Under the pieces are notes generated by a model that was not told the origin of the DNA, made no database searches, and worked only from the letters and a program-made list of their open reading frames with translations. From positions 1 through 64,000 of the forward strand of contig NZ_JAJEQX010000020.1 in assembly GCF_020687545.1 (NCBI RefSeq): a stretch of DNA of 64,000 nucleotides, in the 5' to 3' direction. Shown piece by piece: positions 33,967 to 40,908 of the stretch. The stretch comes from Ruminococcus turbiniformis (GTDB lineage Bacteria > Bacillota > Clostridia > Lachnospirales > Lachnospiraceae). Every line of letters starts with the position of its first letter. Position 1 is the first letter of the stretch. Both the position numbers and the translations under genes were made by a program.

Positions 33967-35208
33967 ATGAGGAGACATCCAGAACTGCTGGTGCCTGCCA
34001 GCAGCCTTGAAGTGCTTAAAACAGCGGTTATTTTCGGAGCTGACGCTGTGTATATCGGAGGAGAGGCGTTTGGCCTCAGGGCAAAGGCGAAGAACTTCAG
34101 TATGGAGGAGATGGCGGAGGGAATCGCGTTCGCCCATGCGCACGGGGCAAGAGTGTATGTGACGGCCAATATTCTGGCGCATAATGACGATCTGGACGGA
34201 GTGAGAGCATATTTTGAGGAACTCAAAGACATGAAGCCGGATCAGCCGGACGCACTGATTATCTCTGACCCGGGTGTTTTCGATATTGCAAAAGAAGTCT
34301 GCCCGGAGATTGAGCGCCATATCAGCACCCAGGCAAACAACACAAATTACGGGACGTATAATTTCTGGCACCGGCAGGGGGCCTCACGAGTCGTTGCCGC
34401 GCGGGAACTTTCGCTGAAAGAGTTAAAAGAGTTAAAGGCGAAGATACCCTCAGACCTGGAGATTGAGGCGTTCATTCACGGAGCGATGTGCATCTCCTAT
34501 TCCGGGCGCTGCCTTTTGAGCAATTATTTTACCGGAAGGGACGCCAACCGCGGAGCCTGCACCCACCCGTGCCGCTGGAAGTACGCGGTTGTGGAGGAGA
34601 CAAGGCCGGGCGAGTACATGCCTGTGTATGAAAATGAGCGGGGAACATTTATCTTTAACTCGAAAGATCTGTGCATGATTGACCACATTCCGGAACTGAT
34701 CGATGCGGGAATTGACAGCCTGAAGATCGAAGGGCGCATGAAAACTGCCCTGTATGTGGCGACTGTAGCCCGCACGTACCGGAAAGCGATTGATGATTAT
34801 CAGAAGGATCCTGCGCTGTACCGCGAAAATATGCCCTGGTATCAGGAGCAGATTATGAGCTGCACGTACCGTGATTTTACGACGGGATTTTTCTTCGGGA
34901 AACCGGACGAGTCAAGCCAGATCTATGACAGCAACACGTACAATAAGGGATACACGTACCTGGGAATTGTATATGAGGCGAAAGAAGGGCTGTGCAGAAT
35001 TGAGCAGCGGAACAAGTTCACGGTGGGCGAGACGATCGAGATCATGAAGCCTGACGGGCGCAATGTGGAGACGGCTGTGAAGCGGATTATAAATGAGGAC
35101 GGCGCGGAGCAGGAGAGTGCGCCGCACTCAAAGCAGGTACTCTGGGTGGAACTGGACGAGTGCCCGGAAGAGTATGATATCCTCAGAAGAGCGGAAGAGA
35201 CGCTTTGA
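33967..35208 (+). CDS. U32 peptidase-family tRNA hydroxylation protein (TrhP-like)
   Basis: A 413-residue member of the U32 family. The N-terminal TIM-barrel-like half starts ELLVPASSLEVLKTAVIFGADAVYIGG; four cysteines (175, 182, 198, 202 in MCISYSGRC...GACTHPCRWKY) form the Fe-S site of the family, and FNSKDLCMIDHIPELIDAGIDSLKIEGRMK follows. TrhP/YegQ and the Bacillus YrrN/YrrO pair make 5-hydroxyuridine at tRNA position 34 using prephenate. Only one U32 gene is present here against two in Bacillus. The trmR neighbour gives the pathway. Older annotations call such proteins collagenases. Confidence 0.88.
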   Translation: MRRHPELLVPASSLEVLKTAVIFGADAVYIGGEAFGLRAKAKNFSMEEMAEGIAFAHAHGARVYVTANILAHNDDLDGVRAYFEELKDMKPDQPDALIISDPGVFDIAKEVCPEIERHISTQANNTNYGTYNFWHRQGASRVVAARELSLKELKELKAKIPSDLEIEAFIHGAMCISYSGRCLLSNYFTGRDANRGACTHPCRWKYAVVEETRPGEYMPVYENERGTFIFNSKDLCMIDHIPELIDAGIDSLKIEGRMKTALYVATVARTYRKAIDDYQKDPALYRENMPWYQEQIMSCTYRDFTTGFFFGKPDESSQIYDSNTYNKGYTYLGIVYEAKEGLCRIEQRNKFTVGETIEIMKPDGRNVETAVKRIINEDGAEQESAPHSKQVLWVELDECPEEYDILRRAEETL

Positions 35209-35323
35209 TTTTCCAGTGGGGATTTCGGATTGATTCGGATTGATTTTCTATGATGGGGCGGACGCTTCTCCGGGAGGAGAGGCGCCGCCCTGTCTGGTTC
35301 ATTTCAGATTCAGAGAAAGTAAT

Positions 35324-36106
35324 TTAGAGAAAGATATCTGCCGTCTTGTCGCTCTGGCAGACTTTATTCAGCTTCCTCTCCAGTATGGACATTTTCATCG
35401 AGCTTACGGCTCTTGCTTTCTGTTTACATGACCGGACACATCTCATGCAGCCGATGCATTTTTTGTGATCGGTCTTTTTCGGCTCTTTGAGAGGGATGGC
35501 GCCCGCGGGACAGACTTTGGCGCAGGTGCCGCACAGTGTGCAGAGTGCGGAATCTGCCTTCGGCAAAAGGGAACTTCCGCCGTATTTTTTGTAGGGAGAG
35601 TTTCCGGGCACCTGGATGTCAAATTCATCGAAGGACTCGGATTTTCTCAGCCTGCGGTTCAGCTCGGTGCCGTATTCTGCGATCACTTTTAAGTCGGCTT
35701 TGTTCGGACGTCTGGAACCGATGGACGGGACGATGGAGTGTTCCGTCGGAAATGCGGCGGCTCCGATTACCTTAAAGCCGCGGTTCTCCACCTCGGTCTT
35801 CAGCTCGAGAAGAGCGTCTTCATATTCACGGCAGCCATATGTAGCGATCAGCGCTGCCGGGGTGTTGTCGCCTTTTATATTTTCCAGATATTCGAGAAAA
35901 AGCGCGGGCACGCGTCCGCCGTATACGGGCACGCCGAAGATAGCGAAATCATTGGGTAAGAATTTCAGAGACGGCTTCTTTTCTTTATAAACGGAAAAGT
36001 CAAAAGAGACAGACTTCAGATCAATGCTGCGCGCCGCCTCCATAATTACTTTCCTTGTCGTCCCGGTGGGACTGAAATAGACAAGTTTCAGTTCGTTCAT
36101 TTTCAT
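35324..36106 (-). CDS. EFR1-type flavodoxin-ferredoxin fusion
   Basis: A 260-residue electron carrier. The N-terminal flavodoxin-like domain has the FMN phosphate loop YFSPTGTTRKV and the VPVYGGRVPA segment. The C-terminus carries two 4Fe-4S motifs, CTLCGTCAKVCPAG and CIGCMRCVRSCKQKA. Fusions of this kind are frequent in clostridia; the physiological partner is unknown. I start it at ATG 36106, with AAGGAG nine bases upstream, rather than at an ATG 60 bases earlier. It is divergent from the GntR operon. Confidence 0.87.
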   Translation of the reverse strand: MKMNELKLVYFSPTGTTRKVIMEAARSIDLKSVSFDFSVYKEKKPSLKFLPNDFAIFGVPVYGGRVPALFLEYLENIKGDNTPAALIATYGCREYEDALLELKTEVENRGFKVIGAAAFPTEHSIVPSIGSRRPNKADLKVIAEYGTELNRRLRKSESFDEFDIQVPGNSPYKKYGGSSLLPKADSALCTLCGTCAKVCPAGAIPLKEPKKTDHKKCIGCMRCVRSCKQKARAVSSMKMSILERKLNKVCQSDKTADIFL

Positions 36107-36176
36107 AAGACAAAACTCCTTCCTCACGTTATAGAACATGATAACATAAAGCACCGGAAAATGCACGAAAAAAGTA

Positions 36177-36212
36177 TTGCATTATTTGTATCAAGTAATA
36201 TAATACAAATAA
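36177..36212 (+). promoter_or_regulatory. promoter and inverted-repeat operator of the GntR operon
   Basis: TTGCAT (36177-36182), 16 bases, TATAAT (36199-36204). The 10-base arms TTATTTGTAT (36182-36191) and ATACAAATAA (36203-36212) overlap the -10, an ideal place for autorepression by the YtrA-type GntR protein. Confidence 0.65.
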
Positions 36213-36261
36213 TAAAAAGTGACAGAGCAGTTTTTGATGCAAATGAATAGGAGGGAGAGCA

Positions 36262-36645
36262 GTGGTAATCAGAATTGACTTGTCCTCTGATACACCGATT
36301 TACGTGCAGCTGAGAAACGAGATTGTGAAAGGAATCGGGAAAGGAGAGCTCCTGCCGGGAGAGAATCTTCCCACCGTGCGGCAGCTCTCCGCTGAGCTGG
36401 GGGTGAACGCAATGACGGTGAGCAAAGCATATCAGATCCTGAAGACAGAAGGGTATATTGAGACGGACAGGAGAAGAGGGGCGGCGGTGCGTGCTGCCGG
36501 GCCAAAAGGGGCAGCGGCGGAGAACGGCAGGGAGAAGATGGAGAGCACGCTCGAACTTCTGAGCGCCGAGGCGAAGCTCCAGGGAATGGACAGAGAGGAG
36601 TTTCTGCGGCTCTGCGGGGATGCGTTCGCGCAGATGGAGGTGTGA
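36262..36645 (+). CDS. GntR family regulator, YtrA subfamily (GTG start)
   Basis: A 127-residue repressor. The winged helix is typical of GntR: TPIYVQLRNEIVKGIGKGELLPGENLPTVRQLSAELGVNAMTVSKAYQILKTEGYI. The short C-terminal dimerisation tail of about 50 residues marks the YtrA subfamily, which controls membrane-protein operons. GTG 36262 follows AGGAGGGAG. The membrane protein gene starts four bases after the stop, so the two are one operon. Confidence 0.9.
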   Translation: MVIRIDLSSDTPIYVQLRNEIVKGIGKGELLPGENLPTVRQLSAELGVNAMTVSKAYQILKTEGYIETDRRRGAAVRAAGPKGAAAENGREKMESTLELLSAEAKLQGMDREEFLRLCGDAFAQMEV

Positions 36646-36648
36646 CGG

Positions 36649-38055
36649 ATGGTAATGTTTCTGATCTTTCTGTTTACCGATCTTTTTATAGCGGGAATTT
36701 TCTATGCGGTGTACGGGAAAAAGAGAACGTACACGGAAGGGATGCTGCTCGGAGTTCATCTTCCCGCAAGCGCGGCAGAGAGCGGGGAAGTGGTATCCTT
36801 TATGGAGCGGTATCACCGGAAGACGAAAGCCTTTTTTCTGATGAACACGCTTGCGGGGGCGCTGATCTGCGGAATTTGCTTCTGGTATTTCTCCGTGTTT
36901 ATGATCGTATGGTGCGTATGGCTTGCCGGATTCTCTGTGGGGATGATTGCCCTGCTGTTTCGGAACCACAGGAAGCTTTATGACCTGAAAGTGGAGCGCG
37001 GATGGATCGGGTCAGAGGGAAGCCATATTATGGCGGCGGATGTGAAAGTGGCGGCGCAGTCTGACCGGATGGGAATCTCCCCGCTGTGGCATCTGGCTGC
37101 GGCCTTTCTGATTCTGATGCCGTGCGTGCTCCCGACAGTGCGGTATTACCTTCGGGTTTCCGATGACGGGATGATCCTGTTTGGGTGCAGCCTGGCGGTG
37201 ACGGCGTCATTCGCCATCCTGCACAAAGTGATTCTGGGAATGAGAAACAGAGTGTACAGTGAGGATTCTGACCTGAACATGAAGGTGAACCGGATGCAGA
37301 AGACCGTCTGGTCGTGGGCGCTGATCGGAGCCGGTTTCTGCAATGCGGCGGCTTATCTTACGGCGGCATCTTCCATGGACACGGACGGGCGGATTTCCAC
37401 AGGGGTGTATATCGTGTATGTTGTGCTTGAATCCCTTCCCGGCGCGGCGCTGATCTGCGGGTTTCTCTATATGCGTTTTAAAAAGGAGAAAATGCTTGCC
37501 GGAAACAGGCACCCGCTTTATATCGATGACGATGTGTACTGGAAGAACGGCTGGTACAGCAATCCAAACGACAGGCGGCTGATTGTGCAGGACTGGGTGT
37601 GTTCGTGGAATTATACGACGAATATGGCGCGCCCGCTCGGAAAATTCTGCCTTCTGCTCGGAGTCGGCGTGACAGCGGCTGTTATGATCTGGGGCTGCAG
37701 GGAGATGTGGAAGATGGATTTCGCGCCGATTCGTATGGAGATTACCGGGGAAGGGCTTGAGATTACATCCGGAGCTGCGGATTATTCGATCCGCTATGAT
37801 GAAATTGAAAGTGTAAGACTTCTGGAAAGTCTGCCGGAAGAGGACTATGCAGGCTACAGGCTCATAAAAGGCAGCGATTCCGCCGGAAAACTGGCAGGAC
37901 GTTTCCGGGGAAAGGAAACCGGGGCCTGCAGGCTGTATATTTATAAGGGATATGAACCGGTTCTTGAGATTGACACGAAAGAAGGCCCGGTGTATGTCAA
38001 CAGCAGAAATGAAGGAGAAGCCGAGAAGTGGAATGAAAAGTTGAAAAAAATGTGA
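36649..38055 (+). CDS. membrane protein with DUF5808 and PH-like domain
   Basis: A 468-residue protein with about eight hydrophobic helices. Near residue 290 the DUF5808 motif is visible (DDVYWKNGWYSNPNDRRLIVQD). The last 110 residues after the final helix look like a bacterial pleckstrin-homology domain (MEITGEGLEITSGAADYSIRYDEIESVRLLE...VYVNSRNEGEAEKW). Function is unknown. The frequent pairing of such proteins with a YtrA-type GntR regulator suggests an envelope-stress or transport-related role, which I cannot refine. Confidence 0.75.
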   Translation: MVMFLIFLFTDLFIAGIFYAVYGKKRTYTEGMLLGVHLPASAAESGEVVSFMERYHRKTKAFFLMNTLAGALICGICFWYFSVFMIVWCVWLAGFSVGMIALLFRNHRKLYDLKVERGWIGSEGSHIMAADVKVAAQSDRMGISPLWHLAAAFLILMPCVLPTVRYYLRVSDDGMILFGCSLAVTASFAILHKVILGMRNRVYSEDSDLNMKVNRMQKTVWSWALIGAGFCNAAAYLTAASSMDTDGRISTGVYIVYVVLESLPGAALICGFLYMRFKKEKMLAGNRHPLYIDDDVYWKNGWYSNPNDRRLIVQDWVCSWNYTTNMARPLGKFCLLLGVGVTAAVMIWGCREMWKMDFAPIRMEITGEGLEITSGAADYSIRYDEIESVRLLESLPEEDYAGYRLIKGSDSAGKLAGRFRGKETGACRLYIYKGYEPVLEIDTKEGPVYVNSRNEGEAEKWNEKLKKM

Positions 38056-38068
38056 AAAAAAGATTCAG

Positions 38069-38097
38069 TTGTAAAATCCGGATGATTGGAGTATAAT
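38069..38097 (+). promoter_or_regulatory. promoter of the 6S-like RNA
   Basis: TTGTAA (38069-38074), 17 bases, TATAAT (38092-38097); initiation expected near 38104. Confidence 0.65.
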
Positions 38098-38103
38098 AGC
38101 TGT

Positions 38104-38336
38104 AGATTAAAAAGAAGTTAACCTGGGATGTGCGACAACCCTGTAATTTTGAACCTACATTTGTTTAAACGGGATTCCTATATTTCTGTAATATGTCAGG
38201 CCTCCGATTTTGCAGTGGACGACAGAAAAGCAGATGCGGTTGCCCACCTGGCTGCGGCTAGGACTCAAAATACAGGACCGGCATTTTGGGGGACTACTAA
38301 AGATAAAGGCGGTCGTATTGTGCGGCCGCTTTTTCG
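38104..38336 (+). ncRNA. ssrS: probable 6S RNA
   Basis: The 358-base gap between the DUF5808 and YihY genes holds a strong promoter, about 200 bases of non-coding sequence and a terminator. CCCTGTAATTTTGA (38139-38152) can pair with TCAAAATACAGG (38265-38276), and the outer flanks can also pair, giving one long rod with internal bulges. That is the architecture of 6S RNA, which binds RNA polymerase in stationary phase. Size and own promoter agree. I identify the family from structure and context, not from a covariance search. A short open frame at 38128-38586 over this region lacks a ribosome site and is rejected. Confidence 0.6.
38305..38334 (+). terminator. terminator of the 6S-like RNA
   Basis: AAAGGCGGTC pairs imperfectly with GCGGCCGCTTT across a 7-nt loop and ends in TTTTT. 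Confidence 0.65.
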
Positions 38337-38413
38337 ATATATGCCTCTTTTCACGGGGTTAAGCAGCATGAGGAGCACAAAATGTGTATGGATGAAAAGC
38401 GAGGGGGACGGGA

Positions 38414-39310
38414 ATGAAAAGGCGAACGCGAATCAAAAAGCATATTATCCGGATCGCGGCTACGGTAAATTCTCATCACACAGGCGCCTACGCGGCTCAG
38501 GCTGCGTATTTTTTCGTACTTTCTTTGATCCCGATCTTTATTCTTCTGCTGACGATGGTACAGTTCACAAGTGTGACGGTCAATGAAGTTCTTGCCGCGC
38601 TGATGCGCATTTTTCCCGAAACGGTGGAGCCGCTCATCAGAAGCATTATCGTGCAGGTGTACACACAGTCTCAGGGGGTGATCCCGCTTACAATCATTAT
38701 CGCTCTGTGGTCAGCGGGGAAAGGCGTTCTCTCGGTGACATCGGGGCTTAACAGCATCTATGCGAACACAGAGACGCGAAACTATGTGTACTTAAGAATC
38801 AGGGCGTCTCTGTATACGGTGATTTTCCTTCTGGCAATCCTGCTTTCACTTGTCCTCTCGGTGTTCGGCAACAGTATCAGCGCGCTGCTCTATGAACATG
38901 TGCCGTTTTTAAGCAGGGTAGTGGACTTTGTTATCCGCATCCGTACTTTTGTGACGCTGGTTGTACTCACCGTGTTCTGGGATCTTGTGTATAAATATCT
39001 GCCGAACCGGCAGGAGATGGCAAAGACAACGCTGCGCAGACAGCTTCCGGGAGCGGTATTTACTGCATGCGGATGGCTGTTGATCTCATTTTTCTTTTCA
39101 GTATACCTGGATGTGTTTACCGGATTTTCAGGAATGTATGGAAGTATGACGACAATCATTTTGATTATGCTCTGGCTGTACGGGTGTATGTATATCATCC
39201 TGCTGGGCGGCGAGGTTAATGCGATTCTGGAGAAATATTATCTGAAAGACAGGACGCAACAGAGAAATTTCAGGATTGACAAAACAGAAACCTGTGATAA
39301 AATGGAATAG
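38414..39310 (+). CDS. YihY/BrkB family membrane protein
   Basis: A 298-residue inner-membrane protein with six helices. Typical blocks are HHTGAYAAQAAYFFVLSLIPIFILLLTM, SAGKGVLSVTSGLNSIY and FTGFSGMYGSMTTIILIMLWLYG-CMYIILLGGEVNA. The family was once called ribonuclease BN in error; its transport or structural role is unsettled. The T-box promoter lies inside its 3' end, and no terminator separates the two. Confidence 0.88.
   Translation: MKRRTRIKKHIIRIAATVNSHHTGAYAAQAAYFFVLSLIPIFILLLTMVQFTSVTVNEVLAALMRIFPETVEPLIRSIIVQVYTQSQGVIPLTIIIALWSAGKGVLSVTSGLNSIYANTETRNYVYLRIRASLYTVIFLLAILLSLVLSVFGNSISALLYEHVPFLSRVVDFVIRIRTFVTLVVLTVFWDLVYKYLPNRQEMAKTTLRRQLPGAVFTACGWLLISFFFSVYLDVFTGFSGMYGSMTTIILIMLWLYGCMYIILLGGEVNAILEKYYLKDRTQQRNFRIDKTETCDKME
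39276..39303 (+). promoter_or_regulatory. promoter of the pheST T-box transcript
   Basis: TTGACA (39276-39281), 16 bases, TAAAAT (39298-39303), located in the last codons of the YihY gene. Confidence 0.65.
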
Positions 39311-39321
39311 ATAAAAAGCTA

Positions 39322-39600
39322 TGATCGTGTAAAGTAGAGAACCGTTTTCTGTCAGAGAGAGAGGATCACCGGCTGAGAGTCCTCTTCAGTTCAGACGGCA
39401 ATTGAATTTCCCACGTGAGCTGCGTTTTTGAAACATGTCTGGAGGCTTCGCAGTGTGAAGCACGGGCAGGAAGTAGGAAACGCCGTAGATGTACGTTACA
39501 CATACCGAGTGTCCATACCGCCTGTGCGGCATGGGAAACAGGGTGGTACCGCGAGCGGATTTTCAGGCTTCGTCCCTTTTGGGGGACGGAGCCTTTTTGT
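39322..39600 (+). promoter_or_regulatory. T-box riboswitch, phenylalanine-specific
   Basis: A leader RNA of about 280 nt that reads the charging state of tRNA-Phe. The antiterminator T-box sequence AGGGTGGTACCGCG is at 39540-39553; the terminator pairs AGGCTTCGTCCC with GGGGACGGAGCCT and ends in TTTTT (39565-39598). The likely specifier is TTC at 39408-39410 within GAATTTCCC, matching the downstream phenylalanyl-tRNA synthetase. Uncharged tRNA-Phe would stabilise the antiterminator and switch on pheST. Confidence 0.9.
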
Positions 39601-39652
39601 GCTGGCGACGAGCCAAAGTTTGGGCTTGCCCGAAGCCTTGGCGACCGCTTAC
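39598..39652 (+). repeat. dispersed post-terminator repeat, copy C
   Basis: Starts TGTGCTGGCGACGAGCCAAAG right at the T-box terminator U tract; GGGCTTGCCCGAAGCCTTGG and CGACCGCTTAC align with the body of copy A. It lies in the pheS leader, after the terminator. Confidence 0.6.
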
Positions 39653-39685
39653 AATCCCGGAATGTGCCGCCAGGCACTTCCGGTG
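39653..39685 (+). repeat. 33-nt hairpin repeat, copy 2
   Basis: AATCCCGGAATGTGCC ... GGCACTTCCGGTG, 29 of 33 bases identical to 5016-5048. It follows repeat copy C without a gap, so the two may form one composite element. The rest of the pheS leader (39686-39785) shows only the ribosome site. Confidence 0.6.
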
Positions 39686-39785
39686 ATTTACACGGAAAAA
39701 CCGAAAAAGGTGCTGCAGTGCTGCATGTGCCGCGGGATACGCGGCAGTGAGCAAAGCAGAACAGGAAACAGGAAGGAGAAACGAA

Positions 39786-40823
39786 ATGAAAGATAAAATC
39801 AACGGCATTTTATCAGAAGCAAAAAACAAAATTTCGGAAGCAGTAAACGAGGGTGAACTGCAGAATGTAAAGAGCGCATATATCGGAAAACAGGGGGCAT
39901 TAAGTGTTCTGATGAAAGAGATTCCGACGCTGGACGTGTCTCTTCGCCCTGAGATGGGAAAACTTTTAAACCAGGCAAAGAACGAGGTCAAAGAGCTGAT
40001 CGATGAGAAGAGAGTGGAGCTGAAGTTAAAAGCTTCCGAAGTGTCTCCGGACTTTGACTGTTCGGTTCCGGGCATTCTCCCCTCCGGCGGAGGACTTCAC
40101 CCGATCACACAGATGTGCTATGACTTAAACGATACATTCCGTTCCATGGGATTTGAGATTTTCGAGGAGGATGAGATCACAAGCGAGATGTACGCGTTTG
40201 ACAAGCTGAATTTCCCGCCGAATCATCCGGCCCGCGAGAGCATGGACACTTACTGGCTGGAAGGGCATGACAGTGGAAGCACGAACGAGAAACTCTGTCT
40301 CCGTCCTCACCTGACAGGCGGAAGCGTCCGCTACATGCAGACCCACAAACCGCCGTACCGTTTCGTGTATCCGGGGCGTGTGTACAGAAACGAGACGACG
40401 GACGCCCATCACGAGAGAGCATTCTTCCAGTACGAGGCGCTGATCGTGGACAAGGACATTACGTTTACGTCCGGTAAAGTGATGATTAAGAGCATTCTGA
40501 GCAAGGTGTTCGGAACGGATGTGCCGGTGAGAATGCGTTCCGGTTTCTTCCCGTTTGTGGAGCCGGGATTTGAGATTGACATGCAGTGTCAGGTGTGCGG
40601 AGGAAAAGGCTGCAGCGTCTGCAAGCATGTGGGCTGGATCGAGGTTATGCCGGGCGGTTCCCCGCACCCGAATGTCTTAAGGGCAGCAGGTCTTGATCCG
40701 GATGAGTACACAGGTTTCTATGTAAATATCGGTCTGGACCGTCTCGTCATGATGCGCTACGGGGTAGATGATGTAAGACTGTTCCACAGTGCGGACTTAA
40801 GATTTCTGAAACAGTTTAAATAA
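39786..40823 (+). CDS. pheS: phenylalanyl-tRNA synthetase alpha subunit
   Basis: A 345-residue class II synthetase subunit that charges tRNA-Phe together with PheT. An N-terminal coiled coil (residues 1-85) is followed by the catalytic core: HPITQMCYDLNDTFRSMGFEI, LRPHLTGGSVRYMQTHKPPYRF-VYPGRVYRNE (motif 2), EALIVDKDITF and GLDRLVMMRYGVDDVR (motif 3). AAGGAG precedes ATG 39786; a longer in-frame start inside the leader is unlikely. A partial copy of its last codons follows 37 bases after the stop. Confidence 0.95.
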   Translation: MKDKINGILSEAKNKISEAVNEGELQNVKSAYIGKQGALSVLMKEIPTLDVSLRPEMGKLLNQAKNEVKELIDEKRVELKLKASEVSPDFDCSVPGILPSGGGLHPITQMCYDLNDTFRSMGFEIFEEDEITSEMYAFDKLNFPPNHPARESMDTYWLEGHDSGSTNEKLCLRPHLTGGSVRYMQTHKPPYRFVYPGRVYRNETTDAHHERAFFQYEALIVDKDITFTSGKVMIKSILSKVFGTDVPVRMRSGFFPFVEPGFEIDMQCQVCGGKGCSVCKHVGWIEVMPGGSPHPNVLRAAGLDPDEYTGFYVNIGLDRLVMMRYGVDDVRLFHSADLRFLKQFK

Positions 40824-40860
40824 TTGCGGATGAAGGAGTTCTGACGCGGCTTATGGGGCT

Positions 40861-40890
40861 GCGGATTTAAGGTTTCTGAAACAGTTTTGA
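40861..40890 (+). repeat. duplicated 3' end of pheS
   Basis: Encodes ADLRFLKQF and a stop, as at 40791-40823. The two changes over the first 27 bases (GAC/GAT and AGA/AGG) are synonymous. It has no ribosome site of its own and lies just before pheT. Confidence 0.75.
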
Positions 40891-40908
40891 ATAAATAGGA
40901 GAGAGAAA

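Noticed and set aside
35255-35290. GC-rich inverted repeat after the U32 gene
   Set aside because: The stem GGGCGG...CCGCCC is real but has no U tract on either strand, so I do not call it a terminator; no function is supported.
38128-38586. 152-codon open frame over the 6S-like region
   Set aside because: It has no ribosome site, contains the terminator of the RNA and overlaps the YihY start out of frame.
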